The notes: generated by a model from the letters alone, not told the origin. DNA of 64,000 nucleotides from Duganella sp. Root336D2 (GCF_001425005.1 NZ_LMDB01000038.1:1094-65093); one strand, 5' to 3'. Shown: positions 14,971 through 23,516, counted from the stretch's first letter. Numbers and translations: made by a program.

Positions 14971-15510
14971 ATGGCCCGTCTGCAACAACTGTACAAAGAC
15001 AAGATCGTCGCTGAGCTGACCGGTAAATTCGGTTACTCCTCCGTGATGGAAGTGCCGCGCCTGACCAAGATCACCCTGAACATGGGTCTCTCGGAAGCCG
15101 TGGCTGACAAGAAAATCATCGAGCACGCTGTTGGCGACCTGACCAAGATCGCCGGCCAGAAGCCAGTCATCACCAAGGCCCGTAAGGCAATCGCAGGTTT
15201 CAAGATCCGCGAAGGCTACCCGATCGGTACCATGGTGACCCTGCGCGGCGCCCGCATGTATGAATTCCTGGACCGTCTGATCACCGTGGCCCTGCCGCGC
15301 GTGCGTGACTTCCGTGGTGTGTCTGGCAAATCCTTCGATGGCCGTGGTAACTACAACATCGGCGTGAAAGAACAGATCATCTTCCCGGAAATCGAGTACG
15401 ACAAGATCGACGCACTGCGTGGTATGAACATTTCGATCACCACCACCGCGAAGACCGACGATGAAGCCAAAGCGCTGCTCGCCGCCTTTAAATTCCCGTT
15501 CAGGAACTAA
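14971..15510 (+). CDS. rplE: 50S ribosomal protein L5
   Basis: 179 residues, the usual length. L5 binds 5S rRNA and forms a bridge to S13. The core reads KITLNMGLSEAVADKKI, with RDFRGVSGKSFDGRGNY further on. In E. coli, S8 represses translation at the rplX-rplE junction. I did not find a clear copy of that site in the 6-bp gap here. Confidence 0.98.
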   Translation: MARLQQLYKDKIVAELTGKFGYSSVMEVPRLTKITLNMGLSEAVADKKIIEHAVGDLTKIAGQKPVITKARKAIAGFKIREGYPIGTMVTLRGARMYEFLDRLITVALPRVRDFRGVSGKSFDGRGNYNIGVKEQIIFPEIEYDKIDALRGMNISITTTAKTDDEAKALLAAFKFPFRN

Positions 15511-15516
15511 ACGATC

Positions 15517-15822
15517 ATGGCAAAACTCGCACTGATTAACCGTGAACAGAAGCGTGCTGACCTGGTAGCCAAGTTTGCTGCCAAGCGCGCCGCTCTGAAG
15601 GCCATCATTGATGACCAGACCAAGTCGGAAGAAGAGCGTTACGAAGCGCGCCTGAAACTGCAGGCACTGCCGCGTAACTCGGCTCCAACCCGTCAGCGTA
15701 ACCGCTGCCAGGTCACCGGTCGCCCACGTGGCACCTTCCGTAAATTCGGCCTGGGTCGTATCAAGCTCCGTGAATTCGCCATGCGTGGCGAGATCCCGGG
15801 TATGACCAAAGCCAGCTGGTAA
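15517..15822 (+). CDS. rpsN: 30S ribosomal protein S14 (zinc-independent form)
   Basis: 101 residues, the long form without the C-x2-C pairs of the zinc-type S14, so it needs no zinc. The C-terminal RQRNRCQVTGRPRGTFRKFG segment is typical. It is placed between rplE and rpsH as in E. coli. Confidence 0.98.
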   Translation: MAKLALINREQKRADLVAKFAAKRAALKAIIDDQTKSEEERYEARLKLQALPRNSAPTRQRNRCQVTGRPRGTFRKFGLGRIKLREFAMRGEIPGMTKASW

Positions 15823-15836
15823 TAGGAGAATAAGCA

Positions 15837-16232
15837 ATGAGTATGAGCGATCCTATCGCCGATATGCTGACCCGTATTCGCAACGCACAAACCGTGCAAA
15901 AGACCTCCGTGGCAATGCCATCGTCGAAGGTTAAAGTTGCGATTGCCAACGTCCTGAAAGACGAGGGTTACATTGAAGATTTCGCCGTGTCCACCAACGA
16001 GGGCAAGTCGGAACTGAAAATCGGTTTGAAATATTATGTAGGCCGTCCTGTGATCGAACGTCTGGAACGTGTTTCGCGTCCAGGCCTGCGTATCTACAAA
16101 GGCAAAGATGAGATCCCAACCGTGATGAACGGCCTGGGCGTGGCAATCGTGTCGACCCCGCAAGGCGTCATGACCGATCGCAAGGCGCGCGCTACCGGTG
16201 TTGGTGGCGAAGTCATCTGCTTCGTGGCTTAA
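15837..16232 (+). CDS. rpsH: 30S ribosomal protein S8
   Basis: 131 residues, starting MSMSDPIADMLTRIRNAQTV. It is a primary binder of the 16S central domain and the usual repressor of the spc operon. AGGAG precedes the ATG. Confidence 0.98.
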   Translation: MSMSDPIADMLTRIRNAQTVQKTSVAMPSSKVKVAIANVLKDEGYIEDFAVSTNEGKSELKIGLKYYVGRPVIERLERVSRPGLRIYKGKDEIPTVMNGLGVAIVSTPQGVMTDRKARATGVGGEVICFVA

Positions 16233-16243
16233 GGAGTAACACA

Positions 16244-16777
16244 ATGTCTCGTGTAGCTAAAATGCCGATCGTTGTGCCTGCTGGCGCCGAAGTTGCCATC
16301 TCCGCACAAGCGATCACCGTCAAGGGCCCACTGGGCACCCTGACCCAGAGCCTGAACGGCCTGGTTAAAGTTGAAAACAATGCTGGCACCCTGTCCTTCG
16401 ACGTGGTCAATGACAGCCGTGAATCGAACGCCATGTCCGGCACCCTGCGTGCCCTGGTCAACAACATGGTCGTGGGCGTAACCAAGGGCTTCGAGAAGAA
16501 GCTGTCCCTGGTCGGCGTGGGCTACAAAGCCCAGGCCCAAGGCGACAAGCTGAACCTGTCCCTGGGCTTCTCGCACCCGGTCGTTCACGACATGCCTGCC
16601 GGCGTCAAGGTGGCAACCCCGACCCCAACCGAGATCATCATCTCTGGCGTTGATCGCCAAAAGGTTGGCCAGGTGGCTGCCGAAGTGCGTGCTTACCGCT
16701 CCCCTGAGCCTTATAAGGGCAAGGGTGTCCGCTATGTGGACGAAGTGGTTAAGCTCAAAGAAACCAAGAAGAAGTAA
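16244..16777 (+). CDS. rplF: 50S ribosomal protein L6
   Basis: 177 residues with two repeated alpha/beta domains and the conserved end RSPEPYKGKGVRYVDE. L6 lies near the GTPase-associated centre. AAGGAG is upstream. Confidence 0.98.
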   Translation: MSRVAKMPIVVPAGAEVAISAQAITVKGPLGTLTQSLNGLVKVENNAGTLSFDVVNDSRESNAMSGTLRALVNNMVVGVTKGFEKKLSLVGVGYKAQAQGDKLNLSLGFSHPVVHDMPAGVKVATPTPTEIIISGVDRQKVGQVAAEVRAYRSPEPYKGKGVRYVDEVVKLKETKKK

Positions 16778-16790
16778 TTAGGGGCTGACG

Positions 16791-17153
16791 ATGGACAAAA
16801 AAGAATCTCGTCTGCGCCGCGGACGTCAAACTCGCATCAAGATCGCGCAACTGAAAGTGAACCGCCTGTCGGTGCACCGCACTAACCTGCACATTTACGC
16901 GAACCTGATCAGCCCAGACGCCAAAGTTCTGGTTTCGGCCTCGACCGTGGAAGCGGAAGTTCGCGCCGAGCTGGCTGGCAAGTCGGGCAAGGGTGGCAAC
17001 GCCGCCGCTGCCGCACTGGTTGGCAAGCGTGTCGCAGAAAAAGCACTGAAAGCGGGCATCACCGAAGTCGCCTTCGACCGCTCCGGTTTCCGTTACCACG
17101 GCCGCATCAAGGCGCTGGCTGAAGCCGCGCGTGAAGCTGGCCTGAAGTTCTAA
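16791..17153 (+). CDS. rplR: 50S ribosomal protein L18
   Basis: 120 residues. It binds 5S rRNA with L5 and L25. The conserved part is HRTNLHIYANLISPDAKVL and the end FDRSGFRYHGRIKALAEAAR. Spacing to neighbours is 13 and 10 bp. Confidence 0.98.
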   Translation: MDKKESRLRRGRQTRIKIAQLKVNRLSVHRTNLHIYANLISPDAKVLVSASTVEAEVRAELAGKSGKGGNAAAAALVGKRVAEKALKAGITEVAFDRSGFRYHGRIKALAEAAREAGLKF

Positions 17154-17163
17154 GGGTACGATC

Positions 17164-17682
17164 ATGGCAAAAATGCAAGCAAAAATGGCATCCGATAAGC
17201 CGGATGATGGCATGCGCGAAAAGATGATCGCGATCAACCGCGTGACCAAAGTGGTCAAGGGTGGTCGCATCATGGGCTTCGCCGCGCTGACCGTGGTTGG
17301 TGACGGCGATGGCCGCATCGGCATGGGCAAGGGCAAGTCGAAGGAAGTTCCGGTCGGTGTGCAGAAGGCAATGGAAGAAGCCCGTCGCAACCTGATCAAG
17401 GTTCCTCTGAAGAACGGCACCCTGCAGCACACCGTCACCGGCCGCCACGGCGCGTCGAAAGTGATGATGTCGCCAGCTAAGCCAGGTACCGGCGTGATCG
17501 CAGGTGGCGCAATGCGCGCTATCTTCGATGTGATGGGCGTGACCGACGTCGTGGCGAAATCCACCGGCTCGAACAACCCGTACAACCTGGTGCGCGCCAC
17601 CCTGGACGGCCTGGCCAAAATGAGCACTCCAGCTGACATCGCCGCCAAGCGCGGTAAGTCGGTTGAAGAGATCCTGGGTTAA
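17164..17682 (+). CDS. rpsE: 30S ribosomal protein S5
   Basis: 172 residues. It has the dsRNA-binding type domain with VVKGGRIMGFAALTVVGDGD and the SPAKPGTGVIAGG segment. S5 works with S4 in decoding fidelity and mRNA unwinding. Confidence 0.98.
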   Translation: MAKMQAKMASDKPDDGMREKMIAINRVTKVVKGGRIMGFAALTVVGDGDGRIGMGKGKSKEVPVGVQKAMEEARRNLIKVPLKNGTLQHTVTGRHGASKVMMSPAKPGTGVIAGGAMRAIFDVMGVTDVVAKSTGSNNPYNLVRATLDGLAKMSTPADIAAKRGKSVEEILG

Positions 17683-17696
17683 TAGGGAGCACTTCA

Positions 17697-17873
17697 ATGA
17701 GCACTATCAAAGTCAAACTGGTGAAGGGCCTGATCGGCACCCGTCAAGACCACCGCGCAACCGTGCGTGGCCTGGGCCTGCGTCGTGTGAACTCTGTCAG
17801 CGAACTGCAGGACACTCCTGCTGTGCGCGGCATGATCAACAAGGTCGCCTACCTCGTTAAAGTCGTTTCCTAA
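17697..17873 (+). CDS. rpmD: 50S ribosomal protein L30
   Basis: 58 codons from the ATG at 17697 to a TAA at 17871-17873, encoding MSTIKVKLVKGLIGTRQDH and ending KVAYLVKVVS. This matches the small bacterial L30 family over its full length. GGGAG at 17685-17689 gives a good ribosome-binding site. It is placed between rpsE and rplO as expected. Confidence 0.97.
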   Translation: MSTIKVKLVKGLIGTRQDHRATVRGLGLRRVNSVSELQDTPAVRGMINKVAYLVKVVS

Positions 17874-17899
17874 GCGACCCTTAGGAACTGGAGAAAACA

Positions 17900-18331
17900 A
17901 TGCAACTGAATACCATTCAACCAGCAGAAGGCGCGAAGCACGCTAAGCGCCGCGTTGGCCGCGGTATCGGCTCCGGCCTGGGTAAAACCGCAGGCCGCGG
18001 CCATAAAGGTCAGAAATCGCGTTCGGGCGGCTTCCATAAAGTCGGCTTCGAAGGCGGTCAAATGCCTCTGCAGCGTCGTCTGCCTAAGCGTGGCTTCAAA
18101 TCCCTGAATGCCACTTTCAAGGCTGAAGTGCGTCTGTCCGACCTGAACGCCCTGGCTGTCGGTGAAGTCGACATCCTGGTGCTGAAACAGGCCGGCGTGC
18201 TGAATGTTCTGGCACGCGACGTACGTGTTATCGCTTCCGGCGAAATCACTAAAGCAGTGACCGTTAAAGGCCTGAAAGTGACCGCTGGCGCGAAAGCAGC
18301 CATCGAAGCAGCTGGCGGCTCGGTAGCCTGA
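17900..18331 (+). CDS. rplO: 50S ribosomal protein L15
   Basis: 143 residues. The N-terminal basic arm reads RVGRGIGSGLGKTAGRGHKG, which threads through 23S rRNA, and a globular C-terminal domain follows. It is a late assembly protein. It lies 26 bp after rpmD and 26 bp before secY. Confidence 0.98.
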   Translation: MQLNTIQPAEGAKHAKRRVGRGIGSGLGKTAGRGHKGQKSRSGGFHKVGFEGGQMPLQRRLPKRGFKSLNATFKAEVRLSDLNALAVGEVDILVLKQAGVLNVLARDVRVIASGEITKAVTVKGLKVTAGAKAAIEAAGGSVA

Positions 18332-18357
18332 GTCAGCTAGCTTAATCGGAGCGAAAA

Positions 18358-19692
18358 TTGGCAACAAACCAACAGCTTGCTAAATCCGCCGCCGCCGGCT
18401 TCCCTTGGAACCGGCTGTGGTTTTTGCTGGGCGCTCTGGTGGTGTACCGTATCGGTGCACACATCCCTGTGCCGGGTGTCAACCCGGTAGAGCTGGCACG
18501 GTTGTTTGAATCGCAGCAGAACGGCATCCTGGGCATGTTCAACATGTTCTCGGGTGGCGCGCTGTCGCGTTTCACGATCTTTGCCCTGGGCATTACTCCA
18601 TACATTTCGGCCTCGATCATCATGCAGCTGGTGTCGATCGTGTCGCCGACCATGGAGGCGCTGAAAAAAGAAGGTGAATCGGGCCGTCGCAAGATTACCC
18701 AGTACACCCGTTATGCAACTGTCGGTCTGGCACTGTTCCAGGCGTTCGGCATCGCGGTCGCGCTGGAATCCCAGCCTGGCCTGGTGATCGACCCTGGCAT
18801 GGGCTTCCGCTTCGTCACCGTGGTGACGCTGCTGACCGGCACCATGTTCGTGATGTGGTTGGGCGAGCAGATTACCGAGCGCGGCCTTGGTAACGGCATC
18901 TCGATCATCATCTTCGCCGGTATCGCGGCTGGTCTGCCGAGTGCCTTGGGTGGCTTGTTCACCCAGGTCAGCAACAACCAGATCAACGCTTTCTCGGGGA
19001 TCGTCATCGTGGTCCTGGTGGCAGCTGTCACCTACGCCGTGGTGTTCGTCGAACGTGGCCAGCGCAAGATCCTGGTCAACTATGCCAAACGTCAGGTCGG
19101 TAACAAGATCTACGGTGGGCAGACCAGCCACCTGCCGCTCAAGCTCAACATGGCAGGCGTAATCCCGCCGATCTTCGCTTCGTCGATTATCTTGTTCCCG
19201 GCTACCATCGTGGACTGGTTTTCGAAAGGTGCGGACACCTCTAACCCGGTGGTCCGCTTCCTGAAAGATCTGGCTGCGTCGATGGCTCCTGGTGAGCCAA
19301 TCCATGCACTGCTGTACGCCGTGGCAATCATTTTCTTCTGCTTCTTCTACACCGCACTGGTGTTCAACAGCAAAGAAACTGCGGACAACTTGAAGAAGAG
19401 CGGGGCCTTTGTGCCAGGGATTCGTCCCGGTGAGCAGACAGCCCGTTACATCGACAAGATCCTGATGCGATTGACCCTGGCGGGTGCCGTGTACATCACC
19501 GTAGTCTGCCTGCTGCCGGAATTCATGCAGAGCTACTGGAAGGTGTCGTTCTATTTTGGTGGTACTTCGCTGTTGATTATTGTAGTTGTGACCATGGACT
19601 TCATGGCCCAAGTGCAAAATTATGTGATGTCGCAGCAATATGAATCGCTGCTGCGCAAAGCTAACTTCAAGGGCGGGCTTCCGACACGATAA
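18358..19692 (+). CDS. secY: Protein translocase channel subunit SecY
   Basis: 444 residues with ten membrane helices, the standard SecY length. Start codon is TTG at 18358, after CGGAGCG, giving the N-terminus ATNQQLAKSAAAGFPWNRLW. Landmarks are the plug region after helix 1, the TPYISASIIMQL helix and the cytoplasmic loop YAKRQVGNKIYGGQ. It forms the SecYEG channel in the inner membrane. The weak TTG may tune its level against the abundant ribosomal proteins before it. Confidence 0.98.
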   Translation: MATNQQLAKSAAAGFPWNRLWFLLGALVVYRIGAHIPVPGVNPVELARLFESQQNGILGMFNMFSGGALSRFTIFALGITPYISASIIMQLVSIVSPTMEALKKEGESGRRKITQYTRYATVGLALFQAFGIAVALESQPGLVIDPGMGFRFVTVVTLLTGTMFVMWLGEQITERGLGNGISIIIFAGIAAGLPSALGGLFTQVSNNQINAFSGIVIVVLVAAVTYAVVFVERGQRKILVNYAKRQVGNKIYGGQTSHLPLKLNMAGVIPPIFASSIILFPATIVDWFSKGADTSNPVVRFLKDLAASMAPGEPIHALLYAVAIIFFCFFYTALVFNSKETADNLKKSGAFVPGIRPGEQTARYIDKILMRLTLAGAVYITVVCLLPEFMQSYWKVSFYFGGTSLLIIVVVTMDFMAQVQNYVMSQQYESLLRKANFKGGLPTR

Positions 19693-19911
19693 ATGGCAAA
19701 AGACGACGTAATTCAGATGCAGGGCGAGATCCTGGAGAACTTGCCCAATGCAACTTTTCGGGTAAAGCTGGAAAACGGCCACGTGGTACTCGGCCACATT
19801 TCGGGTAAAATGCGTATGAACTACATCCGCATTCTCCCTGGCGACAAAGTCACGGTTGAATTGACGCCGTACGACCTGTCCCGGGCCCGTATTGTGTTCC
19901 GGACAAAGTAA
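19693..19911 (+). CDS. infA: Translation initiation factor IF-1
   Basis: 72 residues forming a single OB-fold (ENGHVVLGHISGKMRMNYIR). It binds the 30S A site during initiation. Its ATG follows the secY TAA with no gap, so its expression probably depends on reinitiation. Confidence 0.97.
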   Translation: MAKDDVIQMQGEILENLPNATFRVKLENGHVVLGHISGKMRMNYIRILPGDKVTVELTPYDLSRARIVFRTK

Positions 19912-19947
19912 TTAATTAAGCAATTTCGAACATAAGAGAGTGCAATC

Positions 19948-20061
19948 ATGAAAGTTAACGCTTCAGTTAAGCGCATCTGCCGCAACTGCAAGATCATCAA
20001 GCGCAAGGGCGTGGTCCGCGTAATCTGCGTGGAAGCTCGTCACAAGCAGCGTCAAGGTTAA
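19948..20061 (+). CDS. rpmJ: 50S ribosomal protein L36 (zinc form)
   Basis: 37 residues, MKVNASVKRICRNCK to RHKQRQG. The zinc ligands Cys11, Cys14, Cys27 and a His near the end are all present, so this is the C+ type. GAGAG lies upstream. Its place between infA and rpsM is standard. Confidence 0.97.
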   Translation: MKVNASVKRICRNCKIIKRKGVVRVICVEARHKQRQG

Positions 20062-20077
20062 TTCGAGGGAATAACGA

Positions 20078-20443
20078 ATGGCACGTATTGCAGGGGTTAA
20101 CATCCCAAATCATAAGCACACCGTTATCGGCCTGACCGAGATTTACGGTATCGGCCGTCCTCGTTCGCAGTTCATCTGCGCACAAGCCGGCGTTGCAACC
20201 AACAAGAAGGTCAAGGACCTGGACGACAGCGAACTCGAGAAGCTGCGTGAAGAAATCGGCAAATTCATCGTGGAAGGCGACCTGCGCCGCGAGCTGTCGA
20301 TGAACATCAAGCGTCTGATGGATCTGGGTTGCTACCGCGGTATGCGTCACCGTAAGGGCCTGCCGGTCCGCGGTCAGCGCACCCGCACCAATGCACGTAC
20401 CCGCAAGGGCCCGCGCAAAGCCGCTCAATCGCTGAAGAAATAA
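20078..20443 (+). CDS. rpsM: 30S ribosomal protein S13
   Basis: 121 residues, starting MARIAGVNIPNHKHTVIGLT. Its C-terminal basic tail (TRTNARTRKGPRKAAQS) contacts tRNAs, and its body bridges to L5. First gene of the alpha-type block. Confidence 0.98.
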   Translation: MARIAGVNIPNHKHTVIGLTEIYGIGRPRSQFICAQAGVATNKKVKDLDDSELEKLREEIGKFIVEGDLRRELSMNIKRLMDLGCYRGMRHRKGLPVRGQRTRTNARTRKGPRKAAQSLKK

Positions 20444-20457
20444 TCTAGGGAACTACT

Positions 20458-20862
20458 ATGGCTAAGCAACAAAGCTCCGCAGCAGCCGCTCGCGTACGCA
20501 AGAAAGTCAAGAAGAACGTCGCTGAAGGTATCGCACACGTTCACGCTTCCTTCAACAACACCATCATCACCATCACCGACCGCCAGGGCAACGCTCTGTC
20601 GTGGGCGACCTCCGGTGGTGCTGGCTTCAAGGGTTCGCGTAAGTCGACCCCGTTCGCAGCGCAGGTTGCTGCTGAAGCCGCTGGTAAAGTTGCGCAGGAA
20701 TGCGGCGTGAAGAACCTGGAAGTTCGCATCAAGGGCCCTGGTCCTGGCCGCGAATCCGCTGTTCGCGCACTGAACAACCTGGGCATCAAGATCACCGAGA
20801 TCCAGGACGTGACTCCAGTGCCGCACAACGGCTGCCGTCCTCCTAAGCGTCGTCGCATCTAA
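20458..20862 (+). CDS. rpsK: 30S ribosomal protein S11
   Basis: 134 residues. The core NNTIITITDRQGNALSWA and the end VPHNGCRPPKRRRI are invariant S11 features. S11 lies on the 30S platform by the mRNA exit. A 236-bp break to rpsD follows, which is unusual for the alpha operon. Confidence 0.98.
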   Translation: MAKQQSSAAAARVRKKVKKNVAEGIAHVHASFNNTIITITDRQGNALSWATSGGAGFKGSRKSTPFAAQVAAEAAGKVAQECGVKNLEVRIKGPGPGRESAVRALNNLGIKITEIQDVTPVPHNGCRPPKRRRI

Positions 20863-20878
20863 TAGTCAGTCTGACATT

Positions 20879-21064
20879 GGCCGGTTCGGTGTGAACCGGC
20901 CACCGTCTTCTGCAATCAAAATCGCTGGAACAGTGAACCGGAAACGGTTATACTGTCCGGCTATTTTTGCCTTCTCGCGCCGCATCTGTGGCCGCGTTGG
21001 CAATGTTGAGCCACCGCCTGCTTGTCAGTGGAGCAGGCTAGCGCCTAACCGCATCCCGATGCGG
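20879..21064 (+). promoter_or_regulatory. Structured leader and promoter before rpsD
   Basis: Three perfect hairpins lie in the gap. GGCCGGTTC/GAACCGGCC spans 20879-20901 with a 5-base loop and could terminate the upstream transcript. GCCTGCT/AGCAGGC spans 21016-21038, and CCGCAT/ATGCGG spans 21049-21064. TATACT at 20949-20954 is a good -10 box with a weak TGGAAC 17 bases before it. The last two hairpins would lie in the leader of a transcript starting near 20961, a plausible S4 feedback site. Confidence 0.55.
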
Positions 21065-21098
21065 CTGGGGCGTCATCTAAATCATTAAGGAAAATACC

Positions 21099-21722
21099 GT
21101 GGCACGTTATATCGGACCAAAAGCAAAACTGTCCCGCCGTGAAGGCACCGACCTGTTCCTGAAGAGCGCACGCCGCTCGCTCGATTCCAAGTGCAAACTG
21201 GACGTCAAGCCAGGCCAGCACGGCGTGAAATCCGGCGCCCGCACCTCCGACTACGGCAACCAGCTGCGCGAAAAGCAGAAGGTCAAGCGTATGTACGGCG
21301 TGCTGGAACGCCAGTTCCGTCGCTACTTCGCTGAAGCTGAGCGCCGCAAGGGCCCAACCGGCGAAACCCTGCTGTCCCTGCTGGAATCCCGCCTGGACAA
21401 CGTTGCCTACCGCATGGGCTTCGGCTCGACCCGCTCGGAAGCGCGTCAGCTGGTTTCCCACAAAGCCTTCACCGTGAACGGCCAAGTGGTGAACATCCCT
21501 TCGTTCAACGTGAAGACCGGCGACGTGATCGCTGTGCGCGAAAAGTCGAAGAAGCAGACCCGTATCGTCGAAGCGCTGTCGCTGGCCGAACAAGTTGGCA
21601 TGCCAGCTTGGGTGTCGGTTGACTCCAAGAAAATGGAAGGTACCTTCAAGTCCCTGCCAGAGCGCAACGAAATCGCTGCTGACGTCAACGAATCGCTGAT
21701 CGTCGAACTGTATTCCCGTTAA
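21099..21722 (+). CDS. rpsD: 30S ribosomal protein S4
   Basis: 207 residues, starting MARYIGPKAKLSRREGTDLF from a GTG at 21099 after AAGGA. The S4-type RNA-binding domain lies at about 97-160 (SRLDNVAYRMGFGSTRSEAR). S4 nucleates 16S 5'-domain assembly and is the usual repressor of the alpha operon. A perfect terminator follows 17 bp after the stop. Confidence 0.98.
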   Translation: MARYIGPKAKLSRREGTDLFLKSARRSLDSKCKLDVKPGQHGVKSGARTSDYGNQLREKQKVKRMYGVLERQFRRYFAEAERRKGPTGETLLSLLESRLDNVAYRMGFGSTRSEARQLVSHKAFTVNGQVVNIPSFNVKTGDVIAVREKSKKQTRIVEALSLAEQVGMPAWVSVDSKKMEGTFKSLPERNEIAADVNESLIVELYSR

Positions 21723-21739
21723 TCCCGGGTTGCTGTACC

Positions 21740-21766
21740 AAGGCGGGACTGGCTCCCGCCTTTTCC
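21740..21766 (+). terminator. Terminator between rpsD and rpoA
   Basis: AAGGCGGGA (21740-21748) and TCCCGCCTT (21754-21762) pair perfectly around a 5-base loop and run into TTTT. It should reduce read-through from rpsD into rpoA. Confidence 0.75.
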
Positions 21767-21825
21767 ATTTAATGCCATCAGCCTTATCGGTGTAACGAGC
21801 CGAGGGTAATGAAAAGGACATTTAC

Positions 21826-22803
21826 ATGCAAAATAGCTTGTTGAAACCACGTATTATCGATGTTGAAGCCCTGGGCCACGGTCACGCCAAAGTCGTGATG
21901 GAGCCGTTCGAGCGCGGCTACGGCCACACTCTGGGCAACGCGCTGCGCCGCGTGCTGCTGTCTTCGATGACCGGCTACGCGCCGACCGAAGTCACCATCG
22001 CCGGTGTCGTTCACGAGTACTCCTCGCTGGACGGCGTGCAGGAAGACGTGGTTGACCTGCTGCTGAACCTGAAGGGCGTCGTCTTCAAGGTGCACAACCG
22101 TGACTCCGTGACCCTGACCCTGAAGAAGGAAGGCGAAGGCCCGGTGCTAGCGTCGGACATCGACCTGCCACACGACGTGGAACTGATCAACCCGGACCAT
22201 GTGATCGCCAACCTGACTGCCGGCGGCAAGCTGGACATGCAGATCAAGGTCGAAAAAGGCCGCGGCTACGTTCCTGGTAACGTGCGTCGCCTGTCGGAAG
22301 ACGCCAACAAGACCATCGGCCGCATCATCCTGGACGCCTCGTTCTCGCCAGTGCGCCGTGTTTCCTACGCTGTCGAATCGGCTCGTGTGGAACAGCGTAC
22401 CGACCTGGACAAGCTGATCATCAACATTGAAACCAATGGCGTGATCACCCCGGAAGAAGCGATCCGTCAATCGGCGCGCGTGCTGGTCGACCAGCTGAAC
22501 GTGTTTGCTGCCCTGGAAGGCACCGAAACCACCGCTGAAGCGCCATCGCGTGCTCCAATGGTCGATCCGATCCTGCTGCGTCCAGTGGACGACCTGGAAC
22601 TGACCGTGCGTTCGGCCAACTGCCTGAAAGCAGAAAACATCTACTACATCGGCGACCTGATCCAGCGTACCGAAAACGAGCTGCTGAAGACCCCGAACCT
22701 GGGCCGCAAGTCGCTCAACGAAATCAAGGAAGTGCTGGCATCGCGCGGCCTGACCTTGGGCATGAAACTCGAGAACTGGCCACCGGCTGGCCTGGAGAAG
22801 TAA
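21826..22803 (+). CDS. rpoA: RNA polymerase alpha subunit
   Basis: 325 residues. The N-terminal dimerisation domain (about 1-230) includes ERGYGHTLGNALRRVLLSSM. A flexible linker (TTAEAPSRAPMVDP) leads to the C-terminal domain (about 248-320, VRSANCLKAENIYYIGDLIQ and LGRKSLNEIKEVL) that contacts UP elements and activators. GAAAAGGA lies before the ATG. The gaps on both sides carry hairpins, so its dosage may be set separately from the ribosomal proteins. Confidence 0.99.
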   Translation: MQNSLLKPRIIDVEALGHGHAKVVMEPFERGYGHTLGNALRRVLLSSMTGYAPTEVTIAGVVHEYSSLDGVQEDVVDLLLNLKGVVFKVHNRDSVTLTLKKEGEGPVLASDIDLPHDVELINPDHVIANLTAGGKLDMQIKVEKGRGYVPGNVRRLSEDANKTIGRIILDASFSPVRRVSYAVESARVEQRTDLDKLIINIETNGVITPEEAIRQSARVLVDQLNVFAALEGTETTAEAPSRAPMVDPILLRPVDDLELTVRSANCLKAENIYYIGDLIQRTENELLKTPNLGRKSLNEIKEVLASRGLTLGMKLENWPPAGLEK

Positions 22804-22814
22804 TTTCCAGATCG

Positions 22815-22859
22815 GGTGACAGTGCTGGACATCGCGCAGCGATGTTCTGCCCTGTCACC
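22815..22859 (+). promoter_or_regulatory. Two-tier hairpin between rpoA and rplQ
   Basis: Outer arms GGTGACAG (22815-22822) and CTGTCACC (22852-22859) and inner arms ACATCGC (22829-22835) and GCGATGT (22839-22845) are all perfect, separated by 6-base internal loops. No T-run follows. It could be a pausing or RNase site, or a protein-binding element. The remaining roughly 130 bases to rplQ hold no gene. Confidence 0.55.
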
Positions 22860-22991
22860 AACTGATTAGCAGTTTAGCAGTACCGCCCGCTGCGTTTTGC
22901 CGCTGGCGTCTTAACGTGATAACCGGACCGCGCCGCGGCTTGCCAAGGCGATCGAAGATCTCGGATTTAAACAACATCGAAAGGAAGTACC

Positions 22992-23387
22992 ATGCGTCAC
23001 CGTAACGGCCTCCGTAAACTGAACCGTACCTCGTCCCACCGTCTGGCAATGCTGCGCAACATGACTGTTTCGCTGCTGCGTCACGAAGCGATCAAGACCA
23101 CCCTGCCAAAGGCAAAGGAACTGCGTCGCGTCGTGGAACCAATCCTGACCCTGGGCAAGACCGACACCCTGGCCAACAAGCGCCTGGCTTTCTCCCGTCT
23201 GCGCGATCGCGAGATGGTCCTGAAGCTGTTCGCTGAACTGGGCCCACGCTACGCAAACCGCAACGGCGGCTACCTGCGTATCCTGAAAATGGGTTTCCGT
23301 CATGGCGACAACGCTCCAATGGCTTTCATCGAGCTGCTGGACCGTCCAGAAACCACCTCCGCTGACGAGGCACCAACCGCTGAGTAA
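22992..23387 (+). CDS. rplQ: 50S ribosomal protein L17
   Basis: 131 residues, starting MRHRNGLRKLNRTSSHRLAM, the L17 hallmark. It has a short acidic tail (TTSADEAPTAE). AAGGAAG precedes the ATG. Last gene of the supercluster, closed by a strong terminator. Confidence 0.98.
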   Translation: MRHRNGLRKLNRTSSHRLAMLRNMTVSLLRHEAIKTTLPKAKELRRVVEPILTLGKTDTLANKRLAFSRLRDREMVLKLFAELGPRYANRNGGYLRILKMGFRHGDNAPMAFIELLDRPETTSADEAPTAE

Positions 23388-23408
23388 TCTCAGTCAGGTT
23401 TATTGAAG

Positions 23409-23436
23409 AGCCGGGCATTGCCCGGCTTTTTTTATT
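23409..23436 (+). terminator. Terminator after rplQ
   Basis: AGCCGGGC (23409-23416) pairs with GCCCGGCT (23420-23427) around ATT, followed by seven T residues. It closes the ribosomal supercluster. Confidence 0.9.
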
Positions 23437-23516
23437 TTCCACTGGTAGCAGCTTAAAGCGGCGTTAAGCCGCCCGGTGTAAGATTGGCGTGCCCGATCGA
23501 TCCACCGCCCAAGACC

